This document shows positions 11,525 through 23,412 of a stretch of 64,000 bases of DNA, piece after piece. Within the stretch, counting starts at the first letter, position 1. Every line of letters begins with the position of its first letter. The DNA lies in NCBI RefSeq assembly GCF_001411555.2, contig NC_049916.1, forward strand, positions 6,510,001-6,574,000. Reading direction: 5' to 3'. Source of the stretch: Juglans regia (Eukaryota; Streptophyta; Magnoliopsida; Fagales; Juglandaceae). The notes below the pieces were generated by a model, which searched no databases, was not told the origin of the DNA, and was given only the letters and a program-made list of their open reading frames with translations. The translations under genes and the position numbers were made by a program.

Positions 11525-11900
11525 TTATTTTTTTCCCTCAGCGACACGGCGTTTAATTGTTTAAACTTGGTCCTTCATGTTTATCTATGAAGCTCCAAAA
11601 ATTGGAGATTTTTCCTCTTTTTTTTTTCCATTTTTTTTGTAAGAAAGATTTGTTTTAGTCCACAAATGCAAAAGGTAGTATTTTCATCATAATGTAAAAC
11701 TTTCATACCAATTAAATTTTTATGTGAATAAATTGTATATGCTAAGACATGATTGAACTCTTTTTATATCTAATCATTAATCAGTAAATAATACTTAATT
11801 TGAGCTCATATAGTTTTCGTTCCAAGCTCTTTCATAGAGTCATCTTGTTGCAAGGAAAAAATCGTTAGTATAACGGCTCGGATGGTGGAAAAATTCTAGA
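11525..11900. other. 3' flank of the AAA-ATPase gene
   Basis: This AT-rich stretch presumably holds the 3' UTR. Several AATAAA-like strings occur (ATGTGAATAAATTG near 11723), but no single poly(A) site can be chosen. No other feature is seen. Confidence 0.4.
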
Positions 11901-12046
11901 CATAAGCCTCACACTCACTAAAAAATATATCATCTTATTTTTTTTAACTCTCTAATGAAGATGATTCTAGATATGTTTATAAGTAAAATAAGATAAAAAT
12001 GTAAAATGATATATTTTTAAGTGGGTGTGCAGGGTGTGAGGCTTAT
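11901..12046. repeat. Fold-back MITE with CATAAGCCTCACAC ends
   Basis: The left arm CATAAGCCTCACAC and right arm GTGTGAGGCTTATG are perfect 14-bp inverted repeats. Further pairing is visible inside (AAAAAATATATCAT against ATGATATATTTTT). GGATGGTG occurs at 11880-11887 and 12047-12054, an exact 8-bp direct repeat that may be the target duplication. If so, 14 bp lie outside the left arm. It is noncoding. Confidence 0.65.
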
Positions 12047-12052
12047 GGATGG

Positions 12053-12247
12053 TGAGATGAGATGAAATGATATAGTTTAAATGAGTTGAATAAAATATTA
12101 TTTTTTAATATTATTATTATTTAAAAATTTTAAAAAGTTAAATTATTTATTATATTTTATATGAAAATTTAAGAAAATTATAACGGTGAAATAAAATAAA
12201 ATAAAATGAGATGAATTAAAAATATTTTTATATCCAAATAGAGCCTT
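12053..12247. repeat. TGAGATGAG-family MITE
   Basis: It begins GTGAGATGAGATGAAATGAT and has the family interior (AATAAAATATTATTTTTTAA, AAAGTTAAATTATTTATTAT). It ends AAAATGAGATGAATTAAAAA followed by CCAAATAGAGCC. It directly abuts the fold-back element at 11901-12046 and the left edge of the CACTA-like element. Confidence 0.6.
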
Positions 12248-12249
12248 AA

Positions 12250-12610
12250 GTCGGATTTTGATTATAAAAGATTATTTGCAGCAATGAAATGTCGTTATGC
12301 TACTCTCGTAAATGCAGCATTGCGAAAAGTTAATCCCAACGAATTGTATTTTTATTTGCAAATACTTGGTCTTTACCAATGAAAGCGGATCTTGTTGTAA
12401 TTACATTTTATTTGCAACTAATACGTATGACCGTTGCAAATACTTGGTCTTTTACCAACGAAAACAGTTCTTTGCAATTATCTTTTATTCACAACCAAAC
12501 TACAAATGTATTTTTTTGCAACAAATTAAAGTCATTGCAAATATATTTTTTGCAACAATAATTTAATCATTGCAAATATTTTATATTCTAAGGTATTATA
12601 AACTAGTTGC
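12250..12610 (-). mobile_element. CACTA-like element, left subterminal repeat block
   Basis: Short degenerate motifs (ATTTGCAAnnA, TTGCAAATACTTGG, ACCAACGAAA, TTTTGCAACAA) recur in both orientations, the pattern of CACTA (En/Spm) subterminal repeats. The series is broken by the Copia insertion at 12611 and resumes at 27061 (GTTGCAAATAATAGTCATTA). The expected CACTACAAGAAA terminus is not visible, so this end is probably truncated. Orientation is inferred from the minus-strand transposase_24-like fragment at 29600-29917. Confidence 0.55.
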
Positions 12611-12830
12611 TATAAAGTTCAAACCCTAGCAGAGAAAAGAGATGTAACCCTAATAAAGAAAAGGGATGAAGGGTCCGGAACCTTTTGGAATAAAATCTCT
12701 GTTTATTGAAGGATTGATTGTGTGTATGTGTGTTTTACAAAAATGAAGTGAAGTACAATATTTATAGAATGTACAAATAAACTAATATAGACATGTGATA
12801 AGCACGTGAAACATAAAATAATTTATGATA
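12611..12830 (-). repeat. Copia 3' LTR (left copy)
   Basis: It starts TATAAAGTTC and ends TTATGATA on the plus strand, so in element orientation it reads TATCATAA...TTTATA. It aligns along its whole length with 26839-27060. Shared blocks include CCTTTTGGAATAAAA, TGTTTTACAAAAATGAAGTG and AGCACGTGAAACATAAAATA. The ends are TA...TA rather than the usual TG...CA. Confidence 0.9.
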
Positions 12831-12837
12831 CCCCCTT

Positions 12838-13689
12838 CAAGATGGAGAGTAGATAGAATGTACTCCATCTTGGTTATTAAATAATAAAATTGTTGATAGC
12901 CAAGAGGTTTAATCAACACATTAGCAAATTGATGATGAGAAGCCAAATGCAAAGTCTTAATAATGCCAACTTGAATTTTGTCTCGAATGAAATGGCAATC
13001 CAATTCAATGTGTTTTGTTCTTTCATGGAAAACCGGGTTAGAAATAATGTGTAAGGCAGCCTGACTATCATAAAAAGTTGAGCACTATTAGTATGTGAAA
13101 TACCAAAATTAGACAAAAGAGTAAGAAACTAAATAATTTCACAAGTAGTAGAAGCCATGGATTTGTACTCAGCTTCTGCTGAGAATCTGGAAACAGTAGA
13201 CTGTTTCTTTGTCTTCCAAAAAACCAAAGAATTCTCAAGAAAAACATAATAACCATTGGCAGATCGACAGCTGTCAGGGCTAGAAGCCCAATCAGAATCA
13301 ACAAAAGTCTTAAGGACAGAGAATTGGTAGCTGGAAAGAAGATGCCATGACTAGGAGTGCCCTTTATGTATTATAAAATTTTATAAGCTACTTGTAAATG
13401 GGGCTATCTTGGCTAAGCCATGTATTGACTGAGCCTATGTACAGAATATGACAAGTCTGTCTGTGTCAATGTAAGGTAAAGAAGTCTACCTACAAGTCTA
13501 CGATAAACAGTAGAATTAGGCAATAAATCTCCTGCCTTTTTACTCAACTTGATATTTTGCTCCATAGGAAAATAAACAGATTTAAAGGCAAGAAAACCAG
13601 CATTTTGAAGAATTGTCAAAGAATATTTTCTTTGACACAAAGAAATACCAGCAGGAGACCAAGTCACTTCTAAATTAAGAAAATATTTG
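12838..13689 (-). pseudogene. Copia RT C-terminal part and RNase H
   Basis: The minus strand reads KYFLNLEV...GISLCQRKY (family KYFLGLEI...CQRKY), then YRRLVGRLLYLTLTQTDLSY, which are RT thumb and connection motifs. The RNase H motifs follow: SANGYYVFLENSLVFWKTKK and FSAEAEYKSMA, then [10 protein letters not shown] and ANVLIKPLG. Frame changes near 13380 and 13120 break it. The 5' half of RT lies beyond the Gypsy insertion, at 22698-23412. Confidence 0.88.
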
Positions 13690-13694
13690 AGCTT

Positions 13695-15030
13695 TTGATT
13701 AAGCTGAGTTATTGAATATTTTATACATCTAGAACCCATATATTTAAATTATTTCCTTATATTATTATTGATTTTAGATAGAAAAATAGTTAAGATGTAT
13801 AAATTCGAGTTGTGATTTATATTGGTTAATAACATGGCTAATGCTTAATTTTATAACTTGTGATTTAATTAGATAATGTTCATTCACATGCACAACATAT
13901 TTTTTTATATTCTATTCTTCTTTTTTATTTTATTTTATTTCTTTCCTTTTCTAATTTCATTTTTTTATAGGCCAAGGAAAAAAAAAGGCAGTAGGTTAAC
14001 TTTTGAATTTCTCTAATAAAAGCCACACATGCACGCTGGGCAACACACGGGAAAGGAAAAAGAAACAAAACTCACGCACGTTGCACGGAAAAAAAAAAGG
14101 AAAGAAAAAAAAAAGGAATGGCTTTTTCAGAGAAAAAAAATCAAAGGATGCAACAGGGTTTTTATTTATTTTCTATAACTTTTGGATGCATCACGTAGAG
14201 ACTAGCATCACGTAGAGACTAGCGTCATAGCTTGAAGAATCTCCAGGGATCCAACTGCCACTCTAGCTTTCTCCTCTATTGCTTGCCACCTCTATTTTCA
14301 TTCATTTGGCTTACTCTTTCCACTCTCTACTATTTATTTCATTTTTTTTTAAAGTTTATGATGTATTTTTGAAATATCAAGCTTAGACCTTTAGGGATTT
14401 TATTTGCTATTTATTTTACTTAATGTCGTTACTTTTCTTGCTCTTTTAAGCTTTTCATTTAACAGTGATTATAATTACTATGAATTGATTTTGAGAATTT
14501 GTGATTTGAATACAAGGATGAACCCTAAAATCTTGATTTTGGAGCTTTTCAATTCTCAGCTCAAATTTTGTCAATTATTTTCTAGTTTAATTTAATTTGT
14601 AGCTTAGTTTTATTAATCTCTTAGTTTCATTGCATATTAGATTAATTAAAGCTTAATTAGGACTTAAATAATTTCAGTTTTATTATTTAATTTTCAGATT
14701 AATTAAGATTGTTTAGCTTAGTTGATTCCTTGATTGTTAATTTTAATTTGTTAGTCTTTTACATTTCATTTTGACATTAAAAAAAATCTAAAAATATGAA
14801 TGTAATCCATGATTAGTGCTTTTTTTTTTTTATTATTCTCATTGCACTCTAGCATTCATTGCACATACCACAACTTTTATTTTCTCTTTGTGAATATTTT
14901 CACTATTTTAAACGAGTTTGATTTTAAATAACTTTCCTTGATGATACAATCTATGAATTTATTCCTAATTATTACGCGACATCCTCTTGTACTTGGGACA
15001 AATTTTGTGCTGCTCATTTTTTAGTGAGTT
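13695..15030 (+). repeat. Gypsy 5' LTR
   Basis: Its right two-thirds (from about 14030) align with 21733-22692. Shared blocks are AGAAACAAAACTCACGCACG, GGATGCATCACGTAGAGACT, TTAGTTTTATTAATCTCTTA and TTTTTTAGTGAGTT at the end. The first ~335 bases have no counterpart in the right copy. AGACTAGCATCACGTAGAGACTAGCGTC at about 14199-14226 is a short tandem duplication (ATCACGTAGAGACTAGC twice). Boundaries are good to 1-2 bases. Confidence 0.85.
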
Positions 15031-15210
15031 AAGTTTTTAGCGCTGTTGCTGGGGAATAATTGTTTGACGTAAATTTAAACTCGTTATTTTTATTTTTATT
15101 TTTATTTTTATCTCTGTTTCTTTCATTATCTTGTCTGTGATTACATATGTCACTTGTCACCTACTACTCAATCACTTGAACCTTACTTATACTATTTGGA
15201 CTGATGTTTC

Positions 15211-16830
15211 ATGTTATGGGTAAGAGACAATTCAAATAGGTTGGTTAGAGTTACATCGAGCACTGAGAGTAATATACACAGCCTAGAGATAGATAGCTCT
15301 TCTGTTTTTTCTACAGACGGGAACATTGAAATTGAACAAACCATGGCTGCACTTGCACCTACACCACAAACTCTTAGGATTATTCGTAGCCCACTCGCAC
15401 CACTACACCATCATATATTATTTTACCTGATGATGCACCTAATTTTCTTATTAAGCATGGCATGATGTCAATGATACCTCAGTTCCACGGGATAGATTTT
15501 GAGAGTCCTTATCAGCACCTGACAAATTTTAATTTGGCCTGCACTACTTTTATCACTAGAGCCACTACTGATGAATTTATTAGACTTTGTTTATTTCCTT
15601 TCTCTTTAAAGGATAAAGCGAATATTTGGTTTAATTCTTTGAGGCCTAATTCTATCTCTAGTTGGTCTGATTTACAGCGTGAGTTCTTACAAAAAATCTT
15701 TCCTTTTCAAAGATCTCAGTATTTACAAGAGCATATCAGTCAGTTCAATAAAAAATCTGACGAGACTTTCGAGACCAACTGAGAAAGGTTTAAGGATTTG
15801 GTGAACATATGTCCACATCATGGTTTTGAATAATGAAGGTTGGTGAATTATTTTTACACTAATCTCACTTTAGAATATAAGCAGTCTGTTCAGACTATGT
15901 GCAATGGAGAATTCTTTAACAAGGAACTTGATGAAGCATTGCCATTTTTTGACTATCTTGCTGAGAACGCACAACAATGAAACACTCAAATTGATCGAGT
16001 TTCATTAACAGCATAGGCATTGAGGGTTATTTTTGGTGGGGACAGATATGAGCTTAAGGAGGACATTGACATTCAAGCCTGAATAGCTACATTAACTAGA
16101 AGACTGGAGGTTATGGAGATGGAAAATGTGAAGGTTATGAAAGCAGTAGAGGTATGTTCTATATGTGCTGATTCGAACCACAAGATCCAAGATTGCCCGA
16201 TTATGCAGTATTTCAGGAGAATGGCTCTGAGCATATGCAATCAGCAAATTGGGTTAACAAAGTACAAAATCATCATTTTTTCAATACATATAATTCGGGG
16301 TGGAGGAATCACCCAAATTTCTCATGGAGGAGTGATCAACTTGGCCGGTCTCCGCCACCTTCTCAGTAACCATTTCTTCAGGCTGCTTCTCAGCACCAGT
16401 ATCAGCCATATCAGAGTTCTCAGAGGTATCCTTTTGTAGCACCTCCAGGATTTCAGCCTCATTCATGTAGCTGCACAGAGTTCTCAGCCTCAATCATCGG
16501 TGAAGAAGTCTCTAAATGACAGTATGACACAAATGGCTAATACACTTTAGCAATTTATGCAAATTCAGACCACCACAAACAATCAGAACACTCAAGAGTT
16601 AAATTACTTGCGGGACACCATTAATAAGATGAGCACGACCTTGAGCAGTCTAGAGAGAGGAAAATTTTCAGTACAGCCTCAGCCTAATCCTCAAGTATAC
16701 CGGCAACAACCACAACAGGTACATAATGTCTCAGGGGATGTTATTGAGATAACGAAGGTCGTTCTCCAACCAAAGATGATCATTAACAGACAAGTATTTG
16801 CTCCTACACCTGAAGATGTAAGAGACTGAT
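15211..16830 (+). pseudogene. Gypsy gag remnant
   Basis: The capsid-type region MIPQFHGIDFESPYQHL... continues to DLQREFLQKIFPFQRS (Retrotrans_gag), about 15462-15782, and is ended by a TGA. Further gag is in pieces. A CCHC zinc knuckle CSICADSNHKIQDC lies near 16155-16197. A Gln/Pro-rich tail (PQPNPQVYRQQPQQ) runs to 16830. Several stops and frame changes show it is inactive. Confidence 0.85.
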
Positions 16831-17188
16831 GAAGTTGAAAAAGAACTAGAGGCAGTGAGATCAGAGTGGAAGAAGCCTGTGAGTGCAGATGCTGAAACTA
16901 GTTGGGGGTACGAACCTGTGGTTCCCTATCCTCAGAAATTGGCAGCTGGCCAAAAGAACAAATATCACACTGAGATTCAGGATCTTCAAGCAAATAAAAA
17001 TTAATATTCCACTCTTGGATGCCATACAACACGTTCCTTCATATGTAAAATTTATGAAGGATTTGTGCACAGTGAAGAGAAAGTTGAATGTAAAGAAGAA
17101 AGCTTTCCTAATGGAGTAAGTCAGTGCATTGATATTGAGCGAGACTCCTTAGAAGTTCGGAGACCTCAGCTCTCCCAACATTTCCATT

Positions 17189-17632
17189 ATGATCAATGAG
17201 TCACGCATTGGAAGAGTTTTACTTAATTTGGGGAGTAGTGTGAACTTACTACCATTCTCAATGTATGAGCAGTTAGGATTAGGTAAGCTGAAAAAGACCT
17301 CCATCATGCTACAGTTGGCTAACAGATTAGTTAAGATGCTGAGGGGTATTGTAGAGGATGTGCTGGTCCAAGTGGAGAAATTTTATTACCTAGTGAATTT
17401 TGTAGTTCTTGATATGCAGCAACCAGCCTCCACTATTTACCAATCTCCTGTCATCCTTGGAAAACCATTTCTACATACATCAAATGCTTTGATTAATTGC
17501 AGAAGTGGAGTTCTGAAGCTTACTTTTGGGAACATGACACTTGAGTTGAACGTTTTCCATACTTGCAAGATGTCAGTACATTTTGATGACACAAGTGATT
17601 TGAATGTTGTAGAGAGTTTGACACCAACATAA
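17189..17632 (+). pseudogene. Gypsy aspartic protease domain, active-site Asp lost
   Basis: The 147-codon frame matches the Tat/Athila protease. It includes VNLLPFSMYEQLGLG, GIVEDVLVQVEKFYY and PVILGKPFLHTSNALINC. The family active-site motif LDLGAS is LNLGSS here, so the catalytic Asp is Asn. The frame ends at a TAA at 17630. Confidence 0.85.
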
Positions 17633-17865
17633 TTTATTTGCTCAACTTTTCATTTATCTGATGATGATTCCATTTTCAGACACTTGAATTATTACTTGAT
17701 GAAAAAACTGACCATGTTGATGAAAATGTCTTTGAATTTTTGGACTGTTTGGCATATTCTTCTTTACCACTTGAAGTGCAAATTGCAAGCACAAGATGGC
17801 AGCCATAGTTTGAAACTCTACCACCACCAGACATACTTAAATCTTCAGAGGAAGAAGTTCTCTAA

Positions 17866-19400
17866 TTGGAATTGAAACCACTTCCTCAAGATTTAAAGTA
17901 TGTGTTTCTTGGTCCTGAAGATGACACTTTTCCCGTGGTAATTTCCTCAAAGAAAAATCAGAATGATGAAAACCAGTTGCTTGAAGTCTTAAGAAAGTAT
18001 CGAGGCGCAATTGGTTTAACAATAGTTGACATCAAAGTTATTGATGCTGCTGTTTGTACCCACATAATCCATCTTGAAGACGATGCTAGACTGGTTCGTG
18101 ATGCTCAACGTAGGCTTAATCCTACCCTGAAGGAAGCTGTCAAAGAGGAAGTGCTTAAACTGCTTGTAGTGGGTATCATTTATCCCATCTCAGACAATAA
18201 GTAGGTAAGCCCAACTCAACTGGTATAAAAAAAATCTGGTTTAATTGTTGTACAAAATTATAAAAATGAGTTGATTCCAACGAGAATGGTTACTGGCTGA
18301 ACAATGTGCATTGATTATAGAAAACTTAAGTCAGCCAGTAGGAAATATCATTTTCTTTTACCATTCTTGGATCAAATCTTAGAAAGAGTGGCTGGTAATG
18401 CATTTTATTGCTTTTTTTATGGATATTCTGGTTATTATCAAATTGTTATAGTGTCTGAGGACCAGGAGAAAACTACTTTCACCTGTCCTTTTGGCACCTT
18501 TGCTTTTAACAAAATGTCTTTTGGTTTATGTAATGCCCTAGCCACCTTTTAGAGATGCATGATGAGTATTTTTTCTAACATGATTGAAGATATTTGTGAA
18601 ATATTGATGGATAATTTCTCTGTTTTTGAAAAATTTTTTTATAGTTGTTTGCATAATTTGGCACGTATTCTCTAGAGACATGAGGAAAAAAATCTTTTAC
18701 TTAATTGGAAGAAATGTCAATTTATGGTTACTCAGGACATTGTCTTGGGACATATTGTTTCTTCTGAAGGTATCAAGGTCAACAAGGCAAAAATTAAATT
18801 AATATCCAAATTTCCTATCCCTAGGACGGTTAAGGATATTCGTTCTTTTATTGGCCATGCTGGCTTTTATAGACAGTTTATTCAAGGGTTTAGTTCTATT
18901 GCAAAACTTTTGTGCACTCTTTTACAAAATGATATTGAATTTGTTTGGATTGATGAGTAAGAAAAAGCTTTTGATACCCTAAAAGAATCGTTTACCACCG
19001 CCCCTATTATGCAACCTCGCAGTGGGACATTCCCTTTGAAATTATGACTGATGCAAGTGATTATGGTTTGTGTGCTGTTTTGGGGCAGAGTGTGGATAAT
19101 ATACCTTTTGTGACTTATTATTCCAGTAGAACCTTGAATGATACCCAGAAAAACTACATCACTACTGAAAAAGAATTGATTACAATGGTTTTTACACTTG
19201 ATAAATTTTGTTCTTACATTCTTGGTTCTCCTGTTACCATTTTCACTGATCGTTCTGCTTTGAAGTATTTGTTGATTAAGAAATATGCCAAACCACGCTT
19301 ACTCCGCTAGATTTTATTACTTCAAGAGTTTAACATCAACATTAAGGACAAGAAAGGAGTTGAAAACGTGGTAGCTGACCACCTCTCTAGATTGCCATCA
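17866..19400 (+). pseudogene. Gypsy reverse transcriptase and RNase H
   Basis: The RT blocks in order are: LNPTLKEAVKEEVLKLL (18112-18162); MCIDYRKL (18304); GYSGYYQIVIVSEDQEKTTF; MSFGLCNALATF, ended by a stop at 18550. The catalytic block follows as LMDNFSVF, where the family has MDDFSVF, so one catalytic Asp is replaced by Asn. After a gap comes the thumb GHIVSSEGIKVNKAKI. RNase H starts at 19044 (MTDASDYGLCAVLGQ, TEKELI, FTDRSALKYL). Stops at 18958, 19308 and elsewhere break it. Confidence 0.88.
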
Positions 19401-19601
19401 TCTTCCTTTTCAAATGTCAGCCTTCCTCTTGATGATAGTTTTCCAGATGAGCGGGTATGCTGGTATGCTGACATAGTCAACTATCTGGTGACTGAGCGAA
19501 TGTCTTTTGAATGGTCCACCCTAGATAAGCGTCGATTTCTCTCTGAGGTACGGCACTTTTACTTTGATGATCCATACCTTTTCAAATATTGATCGAACCA
19601 A

Positions 19602-20640
19602 TTGATTCGAAGATGCATTCATGATGATGAGTTTTCTTCTGTGTTGAGATTTTGTCATATAGGTGCATGTGGCGGTCATTTTTCAGCAAAGAAAACAATC
19701 GTTAAAATCTTGCAAAGCGGTTTTTACTGGCCTTCCATGTTTAAAGATGCGTATAATTTTTGTAAGGCTTGTAAACCTTGTCAAAAATTAGAATCCATTA
19801 GCAAAAGAGACATGATGCATCTTCTCCTATTCTTACTTTAGAGATTTTTTACTGTGAGGGAATAGACTTCATGGGACCTTTTCCAGTTTCCTTTGGAAAT
19901 AAATTTATTTTACTGGATGTGGATTATGTTTCAAAATGGGTGGAGGTCTTCGCTTGCAAAATAAATGATCATTGTGTTGTCCTAAAATTTTTGCAATCTC
20001 TGTTTGCTCACTTTGGCATTCCCAAAGTTATCATTAGTGATGGGGGTTCTCACTTTTGCAACAAATCATTTTCTACACTCATGAAGAAATATGGTATCAC
20101 ACACCGAATTTCTACCCCTTATCACCCTCAAACAAATGGGCAAACATATTAGCAAACAGAGAGATTAAAATCATTTTGGAGAAAACTATCAATTCTAATA
20201 GGAAAGACTGGTTAGTTAAGCTTCTTGATACTTTGTGGGCTTATAGGAAAGCTTTTAAAACTATTTAGCATCGAGCTCTTTGGGCTATAAAACATGTTAA
20301 CATGTCACTTAATGAAACTTCAAGGTTGAGAAAATTGCAGATCAATGAATTGGATGAAGCTCGTCGGGATGCCTATGACAACGCTCAGTTGGCGAAGGAA
20401 CGCATGAAAATTCTACATGATTAGAAAATTCATCACAAGCATTTCACACTTGGCTAGGAAGTTTTTCTTTACAACTATCGCTTACATATTTTTACTGGTA
20501 AATTGAAATCCTGATAGAGTGGGTCATACTGTGTAAAGAAGGTTCATCCTCACATGGCGATAAACATTGTCAATCTAAAGAATGTCAATGGACAATATCT
20601 CAATGCGTTTATGACTGCCTTTGATCCAAACAAATAAATC
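19602..20640 (+). pseudogene. Gypsy integrase remnant
   Basis: The HHCC zinc-binding region reads CHIGACGGHFSAKKT...CKACKPCQKLE. The catalytic core follows: [35 protein letters not shown] and [11 protein letters not shown]. Stops occur at 19839 and 20150. The C-terminal part (ELDEARRDAYDNAQLAKERM, about 20347-20406) is present with further stops. No chromodomain follows, consistent with the Tat/Athila branch. Confidence 0.88.
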
Positions 20641-21732
20641 TTGCTTATGCAAGATCCCAGAGAAGTATCTTGATTTTGATTTTGATTTTGATTTTTTTTC
20701 TTCCCTTTACGGCTTTGTTTAATTTCATTTTGTCTTTTATATTTATTCGTTGTTTTGCTTTGATTTTATATCACATGTTTGGTTGTCTGTGTTGCTTACT
20801 TATTCATGTGCACTTTGTTTTCTTTCGTTCAATTCATTGAGGACCATGTCTCTCACTAGTTAGGGGGTAGCGTGTGTGCACAGATTTAAAAAAAAAAATT
20901 CATTAATGTGATGTGTATTGATACACATATGATTGACACACTATATTTCTAATATTTTGTGAAATCTAAGCATCTTAGTGGAGTAGTTGAGCGGAATCAT
21001 TTTGTGAAAATTTATTTTCAAGTTTGAGCATAGAGCATGATTTTTTATGCATCATATTTTGTTGATGTGTAGTTTGAAATACCGGGATGCTATAATCATT
21101 GAGATGAGACTTGGTGAGATTTTTGTAGAACGAATGACAAGGTTTTAAGGACATTTTGGACATGTTTACATTTGTAGTATTCCTCAATTTACTTATCATT
21201 GATTTAACACAGGAGAAGTAAACTGCAGGACTACTAAGCCTTTTTTTCAAAAATAAAAGAAAGAAAAGAAAAAAAAAAGAATGAAAGAAAAAAAGAGATG
21301 AAAACGATTTATGGAGCTTTCCTAAATTAAGGGCAAGAAATAGTTACCCAATACTTTGGGGTTGAGTGTTCAACTTTTAAAAACAGAGCTGGTGTGAAAA
21401 CTGCTAGTCCCTTGGGTTCTGAGGTTGTTAGAATCAGCAATAATTAATCTTAAGGTTAAAAAATTCTATGACAAATTATGTCTAGTAATGAGGAACACAC
21501 AACCAGTTTAGCTCCATACACACATTTGAGTTCTAAGACATTTGCCTCAATTTTATGTGAAAGATTGTGAGATAGTCTTGGTGGGTATAGCCCCAGGGGG
21601 TGGAATAGTAACGTGTCACTTTTGTAAGAATTCATAATTGTGTTTGATTGTTTCTATATGAATTTCTATCTTAATGCAATATTCATCTCAATTAATTTTC
21701 ACTATTTTGCTCAAGGATTAGTAAAACGCTAG
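20641..21732 (+). other. Gypsy 3' noncoding region
   Basis: This is a long region without ORFs between integrase and the 3' LTR. It holds a (TTTTGA)n-like run at about 20672-20698 and a G-run TTAGGGGGTAGCGTGTGTG near 20861. It ends in TTGCTCAAGGATTAGTAAAACGC, the family phrase that normally precedes AAGTTTGGGGG (the polypurine tract). That tract is missing here. Confidence 0.6.
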
Positions 21733-22692
21733 GCAACCCACACTGAAAGAAACAAAACTCACGCACGCTGCATGGAAAAGAAAGGAAAGAAAAAAAAAAG
21801 GAATGGCTTTTTCGGAAAAAATCAAAGGACGTAGTAGGGTTTTTATTTCTTTTCTTTCACTTTTGGATGCATCACGTAGAGACTAGCATCGCAGCTTGAA
21901 GAACCTTTAGGGGTCCAACTGCCGCTCCAGCTTTCTCCTCCACTACTTGACACCTCCATCTTCATTCATTGAGTCGTTCTTTCCACTCTCTACTATTTAT
22001 TTAATTTTAGTTTAAAGTTTATGATGTATTTTTGAAATATTTGGTTTATACCTTTGGCCATTTTAATTGTTTTTTATTTTACTTAATGTCGTTATTTTCT
22101 TGCTCTTTTAAGCTTTCATTTAACAATGAATACAATTCCTATGGGCTAATTTTGAAAATTTGTGATTTTAATACAATGATAAATCTTAGAATCTTGATTT
22201 TGGGACTTTTTAATTTTCAGCTCGTGTTTTGTCAATTATTTTCTAATTTAATTTAATTTGTAGCTTAGTTTTATTAATCTCTTAGTTCCATTGCATATTA
22301 GATTAATTAAAACTTAATTAGGACTTAAACAATTTTAGTTTTATTATTTAATTTTCAGATTAATTAAGATTGTTTAGCTTAGTTGATTTCTTGATTGTTA
22401 ATTTTAATTTGTTAGTCTTTTACATTTCATTTCAACACTAAAAAAGAATCTAAAAATATGAATCTAGTCCATGACTAGAGTTTTTTTTTTTTTTTTATTC
22501 CCGTTGCACTCTAGCATTGATTGCACATACCACCACTTTTATTTTCTCTTTGTGAATATTTTGACCATTTTAAATGAGTTTGATTTTAAGTAACTTTCAT
22601 TGAGGAGACGATCGAAGAATTTATTTCTAATTATTACGCGACGTTCTCCTACACTTGGAATAGCTATTGTGCTGCTCATTTTTTAGTGAGTT
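21733..22692 (+). repeat. Gypsy 3' LTR, truncated at its 5' side
   Basis: About 960 bp align with the right part of the 5' LTR. The start of the LTR (about 335 bp) and the adjacent polypurine tract are missing, so a deletion spans the tract and the LTR start. The right end (AGTGAGTT at 22692) meets the target duplication AGCTT. Confidence 0.8.
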
Positions 22693-22697
22693 AGCTT

Positions 22698-23412
22698 GCC
22701 AAGGTCCTTAAGCTTGAACTTGTCATCAAGTAAAGACTTCAAAAGCTCAACAGACTTCAAGTCATTACTAGCCATGAGAATATTATCAACATAAACAAGG
22801 AGAGCAATAACATAAACAAGGAGAGCAATAAAAGATGAGCCATAGTCTTGGTGAAAAGAGAGTAATCAACTTTGGATTGTTGAAAATCCATATTGAGAAT
22901 AGAAGCTGGAAACTTTGAAAACTATTGTTGTGAGGTCTGCTTCAAACCATAAAATGATTTATTCAACTTGCAAACTTTGGACCCTTTTAAATATGAAAAC
23001 CAGGAGGTAAAACCATGTAAACTTCCTCAGATAAATCCTCATGTACGAAAACATTATTGACATCAAACTGTGTGATATGCCAACAAGTAACAACAGTAAT
23101 AGCTAAAAGAGTTCGAAAAGTAGCAATTTTAACAAAATGAGAGAAGGTTTCATAATAATCCAAACCTTGTGTTTGGGTATAACCTTTGGCAGCTAATCTT
23201 GTCTTGTAACGTTCAATAGAGCCATCAGCACGATACTTAATTTTATAGACCCATTTGAAGCTTATGGGCTTCTTATCAGGAGGTAAAGAAGTAACAACCC
23301 ATGTGTTATTATTTTCCAAGACTGCAATCTTAACTGACATGACATCTCTCAAATGAGAGTGCTTGACAGTTTGGTAATAGAACTCAGGTTCAGTATCAAC
23401 AAAAATGGACAT
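22698..23412 (-). pseudogene. Copia RT N-terminal part
   Basis: The minus strand reads LENNNTWVVTSLPPDKKPIS, FKWVYKIKYRADGSIERYKT and RLAAKGYTQTQGLDYYETFS, which is the start of the Copia RVT_2 domain. It continues through CKLNKSFYGLKQ to FKLKDLGK at the Gypsy insertion point. A 21-bp tandem duplication (unit ATAAACAAGGAGAGCAATAAC) lies near 22790-22832. It is inactive. Confidence 0.88.

Larger units (their letters stand above)
13695..22692 (+). mobile_element. Ty3/Gypsy LTR retrotransposon (non-chromodomain, Tat/Athila-like) nested in the Copia RT
   Basis: The plus-sense order is 5' LTR (13695-15030), primer site TAGCGCTGTTGCTGGGGA at 15038-15055 (the degenerate form of the TGGCGCCGTTGCCGGGGA typical of this branch), gag, protease, RT, RNase H and integrase with no chromodomain. 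A long noncoding 3' region and the 3' LTR follow. The flanks AGCTT (13690-13694 and 22693-22697) form the 5-bp target duplication. Excising the element joins the Copia RT frame into DLGKLKYF, the expected Copia motif, which proves the insertion point. All genes carry stops. Confidence 0.93.

Noticed and set aside
20861..20880. G-rich tract as the Gypsy polypurine tract with LTR start at about 20873
   Set aside because: The sequence after it (850 bp) has no match in the left LTR, and the family phrase that normally precedes the tract occurs later at 21715-21735.
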